Of a DNA stretch of 64,000 bases, positions 31,716 to 40,934 are shown one piece after another. The notes under the pieces are model-generated. The model worked only from the letters and a program-made list of their open reading frames with translations, was not told where the DNA came from and made no database searches. The stretch covers positions 14,598,736 through 14,662,735 of the forward strand of contig OW387142.1 in NCBI GenBank assembly GCA_936440205.1, in the 5' to 3' direction. The first letter of the stretch is position 1; each line of letters begins with the position of its first letter. Origin of the DNA: Lepidonotus clava (lineage: Eukaryota > Annelida > Polychaeta > Phyllodocida > Polynoidae). The translations under genes and the position numbers were made by a program.

Positions 31716-32161
31716 TACATTAACACTAGAATCACCTAAAACCACGTCATGACCGCTAAGCTAATCTCAAAAACTATGTTCATTCTCCAAAAGTCGAAAA
31801 ATTTCAAGATTAGCTCAACGACCACTCTGCAACACAACACTCTTACAACAAACTTGCAAAAAGGCAGCATTCTGCATGTAGATACGCACAACCGGTTTTC
31901 ATACCACTATATCGTACCAAATTAAATAATTGTAAAATGCAAAATTCTTAACCTGTGTTTATTTCATAATTAGGCGTCAAGCAATAGCCTCGTAAAGTAT
32001 CTAAGAAATAGGAGTTGTAAATATCAAGACTGAGAATGTAAACAAACTTTCAAAAGTTACGACAATCCAATATGGAGGTCATGTACCATGTCTGCAAACA
32101 CTATAAATCATCAAGGTTCAATTCGTTCCCACTAGAGAGAGACACAATATACAATAACTTC

Positions 32162-32172
32162 CCACCAGAGGG
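32162..32172 (+). promoter_or_regulatory. CTCF-core-like motif 4
   Basis: CCACCAGAGGG, with a weaker CCACTAGAGAGAG 33 bp before it, just past the 3' end of the death-domain gene. It is at the other end of the island from the three copies at 24.9-25.3 kb and in the same orientation. Confidence 0.35.
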
Positions 32173-32193
32173 AAACCAAATGTAACAAATAAG

Positions 32194-32769
32194 TTAATGC
32201 CTAATATGTCTAGTAATAAATTCAATCACATCTAATCTCCTCATTTGCCTCAAAACTTTAAATAATTTATCTAAATTTAAATAACCATATTGTAATTGAA
32301 AAACCTTTAAAACTTCATAAGCACGATGAACTTTTGGTTCATATAAACCATAAAAAATATTATCTATTTCAGTTAAAGAAATAGACAAATAAATTCCTAA
32401 ATTTCTCCAATCCATCACTAAACGCTCAGCCAACTGTAAAAATAAAACTTGAATAATATTATCAGATATATTTTTATCATTTTTGGGTATAAAACTTAAA
32501 ACAATTTCAATCAAATCATAACGATACAAACTTGATAAAGCTGTAATTAACTCGTTCAAATAATCATTTTTATCCACTCGATCCCACCATAAATTTAACA
32601 TTTGTAATATATTAGACTGTAACACAGTACTTTTATCTTTACCTCGAATTCTATGCAAATCTTTGCTCTCTAATTCTAAATATATTGCCAAACTTTCCCA
32701 ATCACAATAAAGCAAATCTGCAATAGACTGCAATACTTCATCAGCAATAACCAATTTTTCAGCTGACAT
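32194..32769 (-). CDS. Tandem death-domain protein
   Basis: 191 aa if begun at the Met in good context (AAGAAAATGTCAG, 32769); an upstream Met at 32817 would add 16 residues. Two helical bundles of about 85 residues each show the death-domain signature of a Trp-containing helix: CDWESLAIYLELESKDLHRI (residues about 21-40) and MDWRNLGIYLSISLTEIDNI (about 118-137), each followed by a C-terminal helix rich in Leu/Ile (LIEIVLSFI, VIEFITRHI). Nothing else is attached, so it is a small adaptor or decoy of the kind that joins or blocks death-receptor, MyD88-type or FADD-type signalling. Single coding exon, no signal peptide. Assignment is by motif reading only; DED or CARD membership of either bundle is possible. 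Confidence 0.6.
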   Translation of the reverse strand: MSAEKLVIADEVLQSIADLLYCDWESLAIYLELESKDLHRIRGKDKSTVLQSNILQMLNLWWDRVDKNDYLNELITALSSLYRYDLIEIVLSFIPKNDKNISDNIIQVLFLQLAERLVMDWRNLGIYLSISLTEIDNIFYGLYEPKVHRAYEVLKVFQLQYGYLNLDKLFKVLRQMRRLDVIEFITRHIRH

Positions 32770-32871
32770 TTTCTTAAGCTTATTATCAATAATAACATAT
32801 AAAAATATTTTCAACATTAATCACAAGAATATTTCTATTTCCAGTTCTAAAATTTGCAATTTGCAATTGTT

Positions 32872-32955
32872 TGACGTGAACTACCCCCCTAAAAATTATC
32901 GATGACGTGAACTCCCTCACTAAAAATGGTCGATGACGTGAACTCCCTCAAAACC
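32872..32955 (-). promoter_or_regulatory. Three TGACGTGA repeats upstream of the death-domain gene
   Basis: TGACGTGAACT recurs at about 32872, 32903 and 32934 (period 31), separated by CCC-CCCTAAAAAT-type text. TGACGTGA is a CRE/ATF-like or bHLH/bZIP half-site. The repeats lie 55-140 bp upstream of the gene on the minus strand. Confidence 0.55.
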
Positions 32956-33059
32956 TATACTACTAGTGTTGATTTAAGACTGCGTGATGTGTATAATTAG
33001 TTTATCCATGAGTCGTTCATTCAAGTTATTGAGCCAATCAGACTGTGCTCAAAGTTAAT

Positions 33060-33520
33060 TCATCCATTCCCCAATAGTTCAAAAGAAATGGACGATGAGG
33101 AAGCTCTTAAAATGAAAGGGTTTTTATTGAAGTAAACATCTCATCCCGAGTCAAAGCCACAGTGAATAAGTCTCCATCAGTCCACCTTCCCATCTCCTAC
33201 TCAGTGATCAACCACATTTAGAATACAAGTTGTTCCAGCACATTCTAGACCACCCTAGCGCTTAGCTCTATCACAATCCTTTGTCCGAGGTAGTTGGTAT
33301 CGGTAAACTCCAGTATACTCCGCAGGAGCTGGTAGGCATAGCTCCGAGCAGCTCAGCTAATGCTGCTTACTTGTTACTAACTCCACTAACTCTGTGGTTA
33401 AACTCTTAACTGACTCGCTCCCTACCTTGCAACACCTTTTATACTGGTTAACAGGTGGCGCTAGGAGCGCAAAATACCTCTTCTTAGAAGTAGACTTGCT
33501 AGGCCTGATCCTAACTAGAT
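33060..33520 (-). mobile_element. Solo-LTR-like fossil
   Basis: On the minus strand a TATAAAAG box (33436-33443) is followed about 310 bp later by AATAAAAACC (about 33119-33128), the U3-R-U5 layout of a retrotransposon LTR with no internal region next to it. Ends and target duplication are not resolved. A non-coding RNA gene with its own promoter is the alternative. Confidence 0.3.
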
Positions 33521-33635
33521 TATACAATATGATAATATATTAAAAGTACTAAGCTATTAGTACAACATGTCAATGCCTATTTTACAAAATGGACCCCTAT
33601 GTGAAATCTAAAGACAGCTACAGAAAATGAAGCAG

Positions 33636-35345
33636 TCCCCAGTTTTGACGCATTTTAAGTACATACATTTTTTTTATGCATTTTCCTGAAATAGGCCAAT
33701 CAAATTTTTCCAAAATATGTTTTTTGCCCAAAAACCAAAATTAGTGTTTTGAACTGTTTAAGACACTTATCTGAAAATGTACTAATACAAGAATTGGTGC
33801 AGATCATTATTTTTGTGTATTTCTAAGTAAAGGAACTGATGGTTCTATCACTGACCATAAATGCAAAATAAGCCTTATTTATCTTTGTAAATACATAGAG
33901 CTATATAAACGCATTTCTAATCGTATTTTTTTCATTATTTGTGGCCAAATAAGTAGGCTTTATCGTATTTCACAAAAAAAATCAGGAAAATTATTTAACT
34001 TAGATTATTATTATTAAAAAGGACGAAGATATCACCTATGGAGCATTAGAAAAAGACTATCTGTCGATATACGTTATGTAAAGTAAGTTTTTACTTCTTC
34101 ATAGTTCATAGAAGGTGCATTAGAAATGCTATGCTGTCTTCCAAAATAAAAAAAAAAGAAAGATATACAATAAAAAGAAAGAATTACGCATATATATATG
34201 TGCATTTTCAATGAATGACAAAAACATTAATTTGCTTGGTAAAAGACTTTAAAAGAGCATGAACGACTCTTTGATTGATATGATATTAGGAAAGGGTCTT
34301 AAGAATTTGTAAGTTTCTTTGAAAAAATTTCCATTTTTTTCTATCAAAAAAGTGATGAAAAATTCAGAAAAATATGCGAAAAATGCCGCGAAAACTAACA
34401 ACTGTCTCGTTTTTTATCATCAGTTTTCACGTAGGGGTATATTTTCTCAAATACATTCCTAAAAATACATTTCAGATACCTAGATGACAACATATCACCT
34501 GAAACTAATATCTGTAATAGTTTGAGTCATTAAATCATTTTTTTATTGAAGACATGAGCCTAAAAGTTTTGATTCTCGCTACCACGGATAGTCAATTTCC
34601 TACAAAATACCTGCAGGTTAGCCTTAAACAAGATGCATGCTGGATAATTTGTCGACAAAACTCAAGGATTAATTTTAGTATAGGAATTTTCATTAATTGC
34701 ATCTTTATTTTTAGATTAACTTTGTGAAAAACTAGCCATCATTATTTTTTTTTAGATTAGTAGGCCTATCCATGTCTATAAATATTTCCTGAGTTGTTTC
34801 AAATTTCATTCATTGTAGGCCTAGATGGGTTTATAACAATAGATCTAATTTGCTAATTTTCTATAGGAATTCCAGGAGTTTTGTTGACAAAATTAGTCCA
34901 AATTAGCCTGCAGGTGCTCAAAATACTGTAGATCTAAATCAGCTATCCGTGGCAGGGAGAATTGTTATTTGAGAAAATAATTATGATTTTAGGCCTATAA
35001 GGATCAAGCCAGTTTTCCATAAAAACGGAATATGAACACATATTTTTGCTTTTAAAGTAGATAAATATTTGCAATTCATCATAAAAAAAGCTCAAATTTA
35101 TTCAATCATAATATCTTGGTGTAGGGATGAAAATATGAGATTTTAGATGGCTTTAGAAAAAATGCGTTCATAAAAATGCATAAAATGCACAAAAAGTAGT
35201 GATGTGCGAAAACTGGCTCCTTTATTCTAACAGATATCAGTAGAAAATATTGTTGTGATATCATCATTTTTTTCTTTAATTCTGCAATATTTTACTATTT
35301 TATACATAGAAATACTTCAGTGCGTGAAAACTAGGGACTCAAGTG
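33636..35345. mobile_element. Possible large foldback element, AT-rich
   Basis: CAGTCCCCAGTTTTGACGCA at about 33633 is mirrored (GTGCGTGAAAACTAGGGACT) at about 35321-35340. An inner inverted pair is clearer: 34575-34665 against 34880-34965, both with CACGGATAG and CCTGCAGG. No coding frame. The arms are too diverged for firm ends. Confidence 0.4.
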
Positions 35346-35639
35346 CATCAAAATAGAGGACAGAACTAGAAAAATTATTTGATCATACTTCCACAAAACT
35401 TTTGTTCAAATTATGCACAACCACCCCCAACTAGTCTAGATCTACATTAGAAATATTGAAAACCGTGAATATAACATATATTATTTTTTACAGATTTAGA
35501 TCTAGTAGAAAGAACCCTGTTTTGAGGCTCTTACCTTAAGTGCATCCTCTACTATTATTTTTCTACAAATTAACATTTAATACATGATTAAAAGAAAGAT
35601 GTAAAATCTCCATACAAAAGATGTAGTTCATCTGTAAAA

Positions 35640-35834
35640 CACCAGATGGCGCGCCAAACCACTAAAGTTTAATTCCATCAAAATCCCTCTTTTCCGTCAC
35701 GCGTCACAGCGAATCTCCGAACGATGACGTCAGAATATGGCGGCGAATTGATCGCGATCAGTGGCTGCAGTTTGACAGCTGTCAGTTGAGAATCTAGGAA
35801 TGCACATGGAGCACGGCAGATAAACATACAAGGG
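35640..35834 (+). promoter_or_regulatory. TBC1D1/4-like gene promoter and 5' UTR
   Basis: GC content rises sharply from the AT-rich flank. The stretch contains a full CRE (TGACGTCA at about 35724-35731), an ATATGGCGG motif of the YY1 initiator type (about 35735-35743), CACGCGTCAC and AGATGGCGCGCC. TATA-less promoters of this kind drive broadly expressed genes. Confidence 0.55.
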
Positions 35835-36359
35835 ATGGAAAGCACAAAAGCAGCAGAGCGACCGGTCTTCCACGACAGTGGTTTAGGATCCTTTGGCAGT
35901 GAATCCGACTCAAGTCCCGTCACTCAAACTCAGACCACCTCGGGCGAGGCAGGCTCCGCCTGGGCAGCATCAAAACAAACCGGGGGGATGGGGAAAGCCA
36001 GGAAGATGTTTAGGGTGTCCTACCTCGGAGAATCCGTCCTGGACAGGAGATATACCCAGCCAATGCTACCATGGATTATGGCTGAGGTCAGGAGAAGGCA
36101 GGATAAACGTACAGTGGTTTTAGAGGTTCTAACGCAGACTTTGAAGGCTGTTTCTGTGGTGGCCGGGGACGGGGAGGCAGGGCCCGGGGGCCCGGGAGGT
36201 CCTGAGCCCGCCGCCGCCCCTCTCTTTGAACACAAGCTGCAGAGCCTGTCCAGGTTCGCCAGGACCCACCAAGATCCCAAGTGTTTCGCCTACCTAACCA
36301 GGGCGAATGTGGAGGCCCCTTTCTCCTGTCATGTGTTTGAAGCCAATGAAGAAGGGCAG
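35835..36359 (+). CDS. TBC1D1/TBC1D4-type RabGAP, first coding exon
   Basis: The exon encodes 175 aa, ending EANEEGQ in phase 0 at GGGCAG|GTTAGT. After a disordered Ser/Thr-rich start comes a phosphotyrosine-binding domain: FRVSYLGESVLDRRY (about 59-73), PMLPWIMAEVRR (about 76-87, close to the PMLPWVVAEVRR of vertebrate TBC1D1), a Gly/Pro-rich loop insertion (about 111-131) and KCFAYLTRANV...CHVFEANEE. TBC1D1 and TBC1D4 (AS160) are Rab GTPase-activating proteins that hold glucose-transporter vesicles back until phosphorylated by Akt or AMPK. Only the N-terminal PTB part lies here; the second PTB, calmodulin-binding and TBC domains would be in later exons beyond the window. The start ATG is the first in the GC-rich leader. 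Confidence 0.75.
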
Positions 36360-39300
36360 GTTAGTAAACAAAATGTTATTAGAATTATTAAGTTTCCACG
36401 TTACAGAAATTATTTTATTGCAAGTTCAAGATCTATCCTTCACTTCAGACTCAGTCCAGACATTCACATTGGAATGAATTTCTTGAAGGAGTGTATTAGG
36501 CCTTTTCTTGGGTCAAGAGGTGCACGTACCACCTGTCCCTTTTTTTCCCCCTAAGTTTAAGCCAAATGTGAAAAAAGAGGCCTACAGTCTGGCACGGTCA
36601 GATCTTTTTGGTTGATCTATAGTAGATCTATAGGGCTACAGGTTGATATTGTTTTTCACTCACATATGGTTGCAGCTAGGTGCCCCTACTTTATATGTTC
36701 CCCAGTCAAATATCAGCCAGCATATTGAAGCCCATATATATTCATTCCCATTATTAACTATTTCCATATATATTCATTTAAAAGAACACATACCACTGAC
36801 CATTTATTTCGTGGTGATCTTAAAGATTACTTTTTAGACCCAAGGAGTCCTTTTTATAATCTATGGCAAATTGCATTCGAATTTATTAGCTTAGGATTAG
36901 GACATTATGTGGAGGAGGAGAAATGTTACATGGAAAAAGGGAGGGGATGTTTAACTCAACACATGAATTCCCTTTAGTTAATTTTATTGTATCATTTCAT
37001 ACTTTACCTAGCTAACCTTATTAAAGCATCTACTAGATCTACCTCCTTCAGCAGGCTAATTTAGAGTGGAACAGGTAAATCGTAGGACCCACCTGCCTCA
37101 ACGGAAAGGTTAAAAACATAGATAAAGAATATTATTTATAATTCGGTATAGTTCTATGGGAGTAAAGTTCAAGATAAGCTGGTTTCATAAAAGCAATAGA
37201 CCTATATATAACTGTTTACATTTCCACACAGGTGCAGACCTATTTTGTGGTAGTACTTGAGCCAACTGGTCAGCTGAGGGGAGGGGCAGATTACGTGGTC
37301 ACCTTATTGATTATCTCTGAGTGCCATGCTTTGTGGCTTATTGATAACTTCACTATCTACCATTGCCCTGGTTGGAAGCCATATCGCCTATCTGTATTAG
37401 ATTAAGTGGTTACTTATGGTTTTAACACAATCGGAGGTCATGTACTGTTCGTAACAAAGCTAGTTTGATGTTAGGTTGTGTGGTTTGTCTTCATATCATG
37501 TCCTCAAACAACTTGAGGAGAATGGAGAGAACAATTCCATATATTGTGTTATATAATGTAACACATAAAAGTATGTTATAGGTATTTGATATTTCTTTTT
37601 TCCAAGTCCTACCAGAAGTTCAATTTCCAATTTAAGTACATCAATTCAGATTTTTTCTGATCATTAAAGGTCCCACTTACAAATTACATTTTTTTCTAAA
37701 GGAATTGTTAAGATCCTTATGATAAATGTTTATAGCAGGTGGTCAAGTATCGGCCCATGAATGTGCCTTCCAAAATGAGTTGATGTAGGAGAGTAGGTAT
37801 AGGAAAAAGTAGATTCATTTTGATGTCTTGTTGTCTTAAGGTCTGATACTTCTTAGCACGTACATGACACGATTTAGGTTAACACAAGGGATTTCCTGCA
37901 CAATGCTCCACAACTGAGTGTTGTAAATAACTAAATTACGTTAGGAGTTCAACAAAGCAGCCGGCCAATATTCTTGTCACATCGCCTTGCATAATTCATA
38001 GAATAATTCTTGGGCTCTCATTCAGATTAAACGCATCTACAGTGACTTACTCCCCCCCCTCCCCTCCCGAATAATTGTTTCAGGCAAATCCACAGCAAGC
38101 AAGTGAAGAAGTTGTTTTTTTCACATCAGACCTTTATTTCCATTAAGTGGACCTGTTGATTAGGTTAGGAAAACGAACCAAAGCACAAATCCTCATAATT
38201 AAAAGCCCAGCTCTGCCAATTAAAATAATAGGCGACCTCCTCCACATGTCTGTGTACATTGCGCTCGGACAGTTAATTTTTACGTTGACTTGTTTATCCA
38301 ATACAATAATGCAATTAATTACCAAAATGTAAGTGAAGAAACTCTTAGTTCCTCACGTTCAAAAACGTATGAAATTTCTTTTATTTATTTTTTATTTTGA
38401 TTCTTGTCGGAATGATTGTTTTCCAAAACAATGATTTTGTGTGTGTGGAGTTTTCAGGAAAACGTCCTTCCGTTTAGATAAGATGACAGATTGATGCATT
38501 CAGAATTCCTTCAATACAGTGTTAAGACTTCCATAGTTTACAAATTGCATGCATAACAAAGCGTTATCAACTTGTAGTTATCAAACAAATGTAGTCATCA
38601 AACTGAAAATAACTTATGCTGAACATGAGCTATCTACTGCCAATCTTCATAAAATGCAGACAAACGAAGAAATCTATAGAAAAGTACCTCCCCACAACTG
38701 TGAGTAATCGTCTACAAGTCCCTTCTTTTAAGATCTGAGAATCGATTCCTACCTCGCCCTCTGCACACCTTTAGATTCCCCTATCCCGCCTTCAATTACC
38801 TGGGACTTCACAGGGATCTCTAATTGCCAATTGACCACTCGGCTATTTGACTCGGGTTTTTGTCCAGCCTAATTTGACCACTGTGAGTGTGACATTCTGG
38901 GTGTGCAGAGTTAAAGAGTGGCCGCCTCTGGGACAGGACCTTAGGAATGAGCCATTTGTGGTGGATCTAAAGACGAAGAATGAGCCATTAATCACGTAAA
39001 TAGACAAAGCTCAGATTATGATCTTTAGTAAGAGGATCTTCTTAGCCATGTCGGATTACACAGCACTTCCGTGATCTCTCCGGGGGGTTAAGCTAATCAT
39101 TCAAGATGCGATAAAGTCAACTGATTTTCTTCTCGATTTTTCGTCTATTTGGCATTATATTTGCAAGTGTAAAGCCGGGTTTAAAGTTCCTTTCTGTGAT
39201 ATAGATTGATTGATACTCTATCACAAATTACATACTTTATGAAAAATACCGAATTTTGAAATCAGTTCAGAATGGGCTTTAGAGGGAGCCAAAAGCAATG

Positions 39301-40834
39301 TTCTAGCACTTTGACAACATTTTGCAAACTGAAATAACTACAAAAATACATTTTGTGAGATTAACGTGAGTTATTGGTATAGAATGGAACATGAAATTTA
39401 GCTTTAACTTCACTTGAATTACAGGAAACCCATGACATTTCTGCTTGTAGACTACAATGTTTGTAAACAAACCTATTTTGGTGGGTCACCAAAATTGAAC
39501 AGGGACAAGTTTGAGTGTATTTTATTAAGTTTCAATCATTTTTCATGGTTCATATTTCACTGTGGACTTAAGTTATGGCCAGAGAATGTATTTCAATAGT
39601 TAATAGAATTTACAAAATTTTGACTTTGCATTGCTTTTGGCTCCCTTTAAATCGTATCGTGGGTCGCTCGCTTAATCAGTTAATGGTCGTTCTAATCGTT
39701 AGGGCAGTCTCATATTCTTGCCTTGGTACGACAGGGCCAGATGAATACCCGACCAAAGTACACGACTGCAGGGCAAACGACTTTTAATGATCATGATCTA
39801 CTTGTCCAGTACTCAAATTACTTGACCAGATAATGAGTGTTCCCATTTGATTTGGGTTTTTATACTGAAAAGAAGATTTTCTGTGGTTATCCGCTGGGCA
39901 ACTAGACGTTATAATATGGTTGTCCATCATCACTTGATGGTTGTCTTGGGGGTCCGGGCAAGCAATTAATTTGAGCCTCGACATGTCGATTCCCGTTATC
40001 CCACATCAGTAGTTATGATCAACTGGGATAAACATGAATCTTATTCTCATCGGTTGTAAATATTGTTTGGAAAGCATCAGCTTTTAAAGTTCAAACCAAC
40101 ACATGATTAATCGGCATATATAGTTACTTCATATTTAAAACTCATTTACATACTAAGGTCATCTAGGCAGTCATTCAGAAATCAGTTACATTACAATTAA
40201 TGGATATTGTGCTATTAAATCTTTCCATCTCACCTGGTCTCATTTGTAGTGATAATCACCTTTCTTGACATCTATGATATATCTTGTTACCCTGATTTTT
40301 TTTGAAAAATAATATACCACATAAAAATCCGTATTTAGTATATATAATATCAATACATGCAACAACGACGCAGTGAAAAAGTTAGGCCCGCGCCATGCGC
40401 CATGGGTGCATTAAAACATAAACTGTCACATTACAAGTACAGACAGTGCGCCCTTGTGACATTTGAGTTTTCCCTTATGCCTTATACAATCATATCAAAT
40501 ATCGTTATGTCCTAATTGAATACACTCTATCAACCCATCTGCGTCATTAGGTTAGATATATGGACTCTTCGGCTCTTATCCATTAATTGTGGCTAAGTTG
40601 ATTGAGATGTAACTTATTTTACATCAGGCAAATCACAGGGACTCTAATAGTGACTTCTGAAGTCTATACTCATAACGACGTTCCCTAGTAATATCAGAGA
40701 AATATGTAATGCTCTGCGAGTTTTCCAGAACAGAAGGAAGTAAATATGAACATAGCATGTCGGTCATGCTGAAGTTTTCCTTTCCTTATCATTGAAGGTT
40801 CCCGGGCCAAACGGTAGTATGGATGCTTTCTAAA
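36360..40834 (+). other. Probable long first intron, left part
   Basis: No continuation of the PTB domain was found on the plus strand, so this is probably intron. It is mostly unique AT-rich DNA. 38130-38335 is open on both strands and contains several TAATTA/CAATTA homeodomain-type sites, which may mark a conserved non-coding element. The element at 39278-39651 is listed separately. Confidence 0.4.
39278..39651. mobile_element. 374-bp MITE
   Basis: TTTAGAGGGAGCCAAAAGCA plus ATG at the left is matched by CAT plus TGCTTTTGGCTCCCTTTAAA at the right. A central palindrome TTTTGGTGGGTCACCAAAA lies at about 39475-39493. No transposase. Confidence 0.65.
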
Positions 40835-40837
40835 TCA

Positions 40838-40934
40838 GTATGTCTGAGATATCTAAATTAACTACTGAAATACTACTCATTATTTACTGATTTTTACTGA
40901 CAGCTCATTAAATATTTCGGACATACTAATTTAC
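40838..40934. mobile_element. Left half of a MITE split by a LINE
   Basis: AGTATGTCTGAGATATCTAA at the left and TTAAATATTTCGGACATACT at the right form inverted arms. The remaining part (TTTACTACTG to about 43455) lies beyond the LINE. An uninterrupted relative is at 51640-51850 in the opposite orientation. Confidence 0.65.

Larger units (their letters stand above)
23780..32960. other. AT-rich, C>G skewed gene-dense island
   Basis: From about 23.8 to 32.96 kb the + strand is rich in A and C and poor in G in coding, intron and intergenic parts alike. Hand counts of C to G in four 60-base lines: 13:5 at 24361, 19:3 at 28201, 12:7 at 29581, 16:4 at 32641. It contains a spliced membrane-protein gene, a dUTPase, a tandem death-domain gene and two further ORFs, at a density unlike the rest of the window. 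It may be captured from a large DNA virus or be a fast-evolving host immune cluster. The genes found look whole. No capsid, polymerase, integrase or terminal repeats were seen. Confidence 0.55.

Noticed and set aside
23780-32960. Complete Polinton, adintovirus or herpesvirus-like genome
   Set aside because: No polymerase, integrase, ATPase or capsid gene and no terminal inverted repeats were seen; only accessory-type genes are present.
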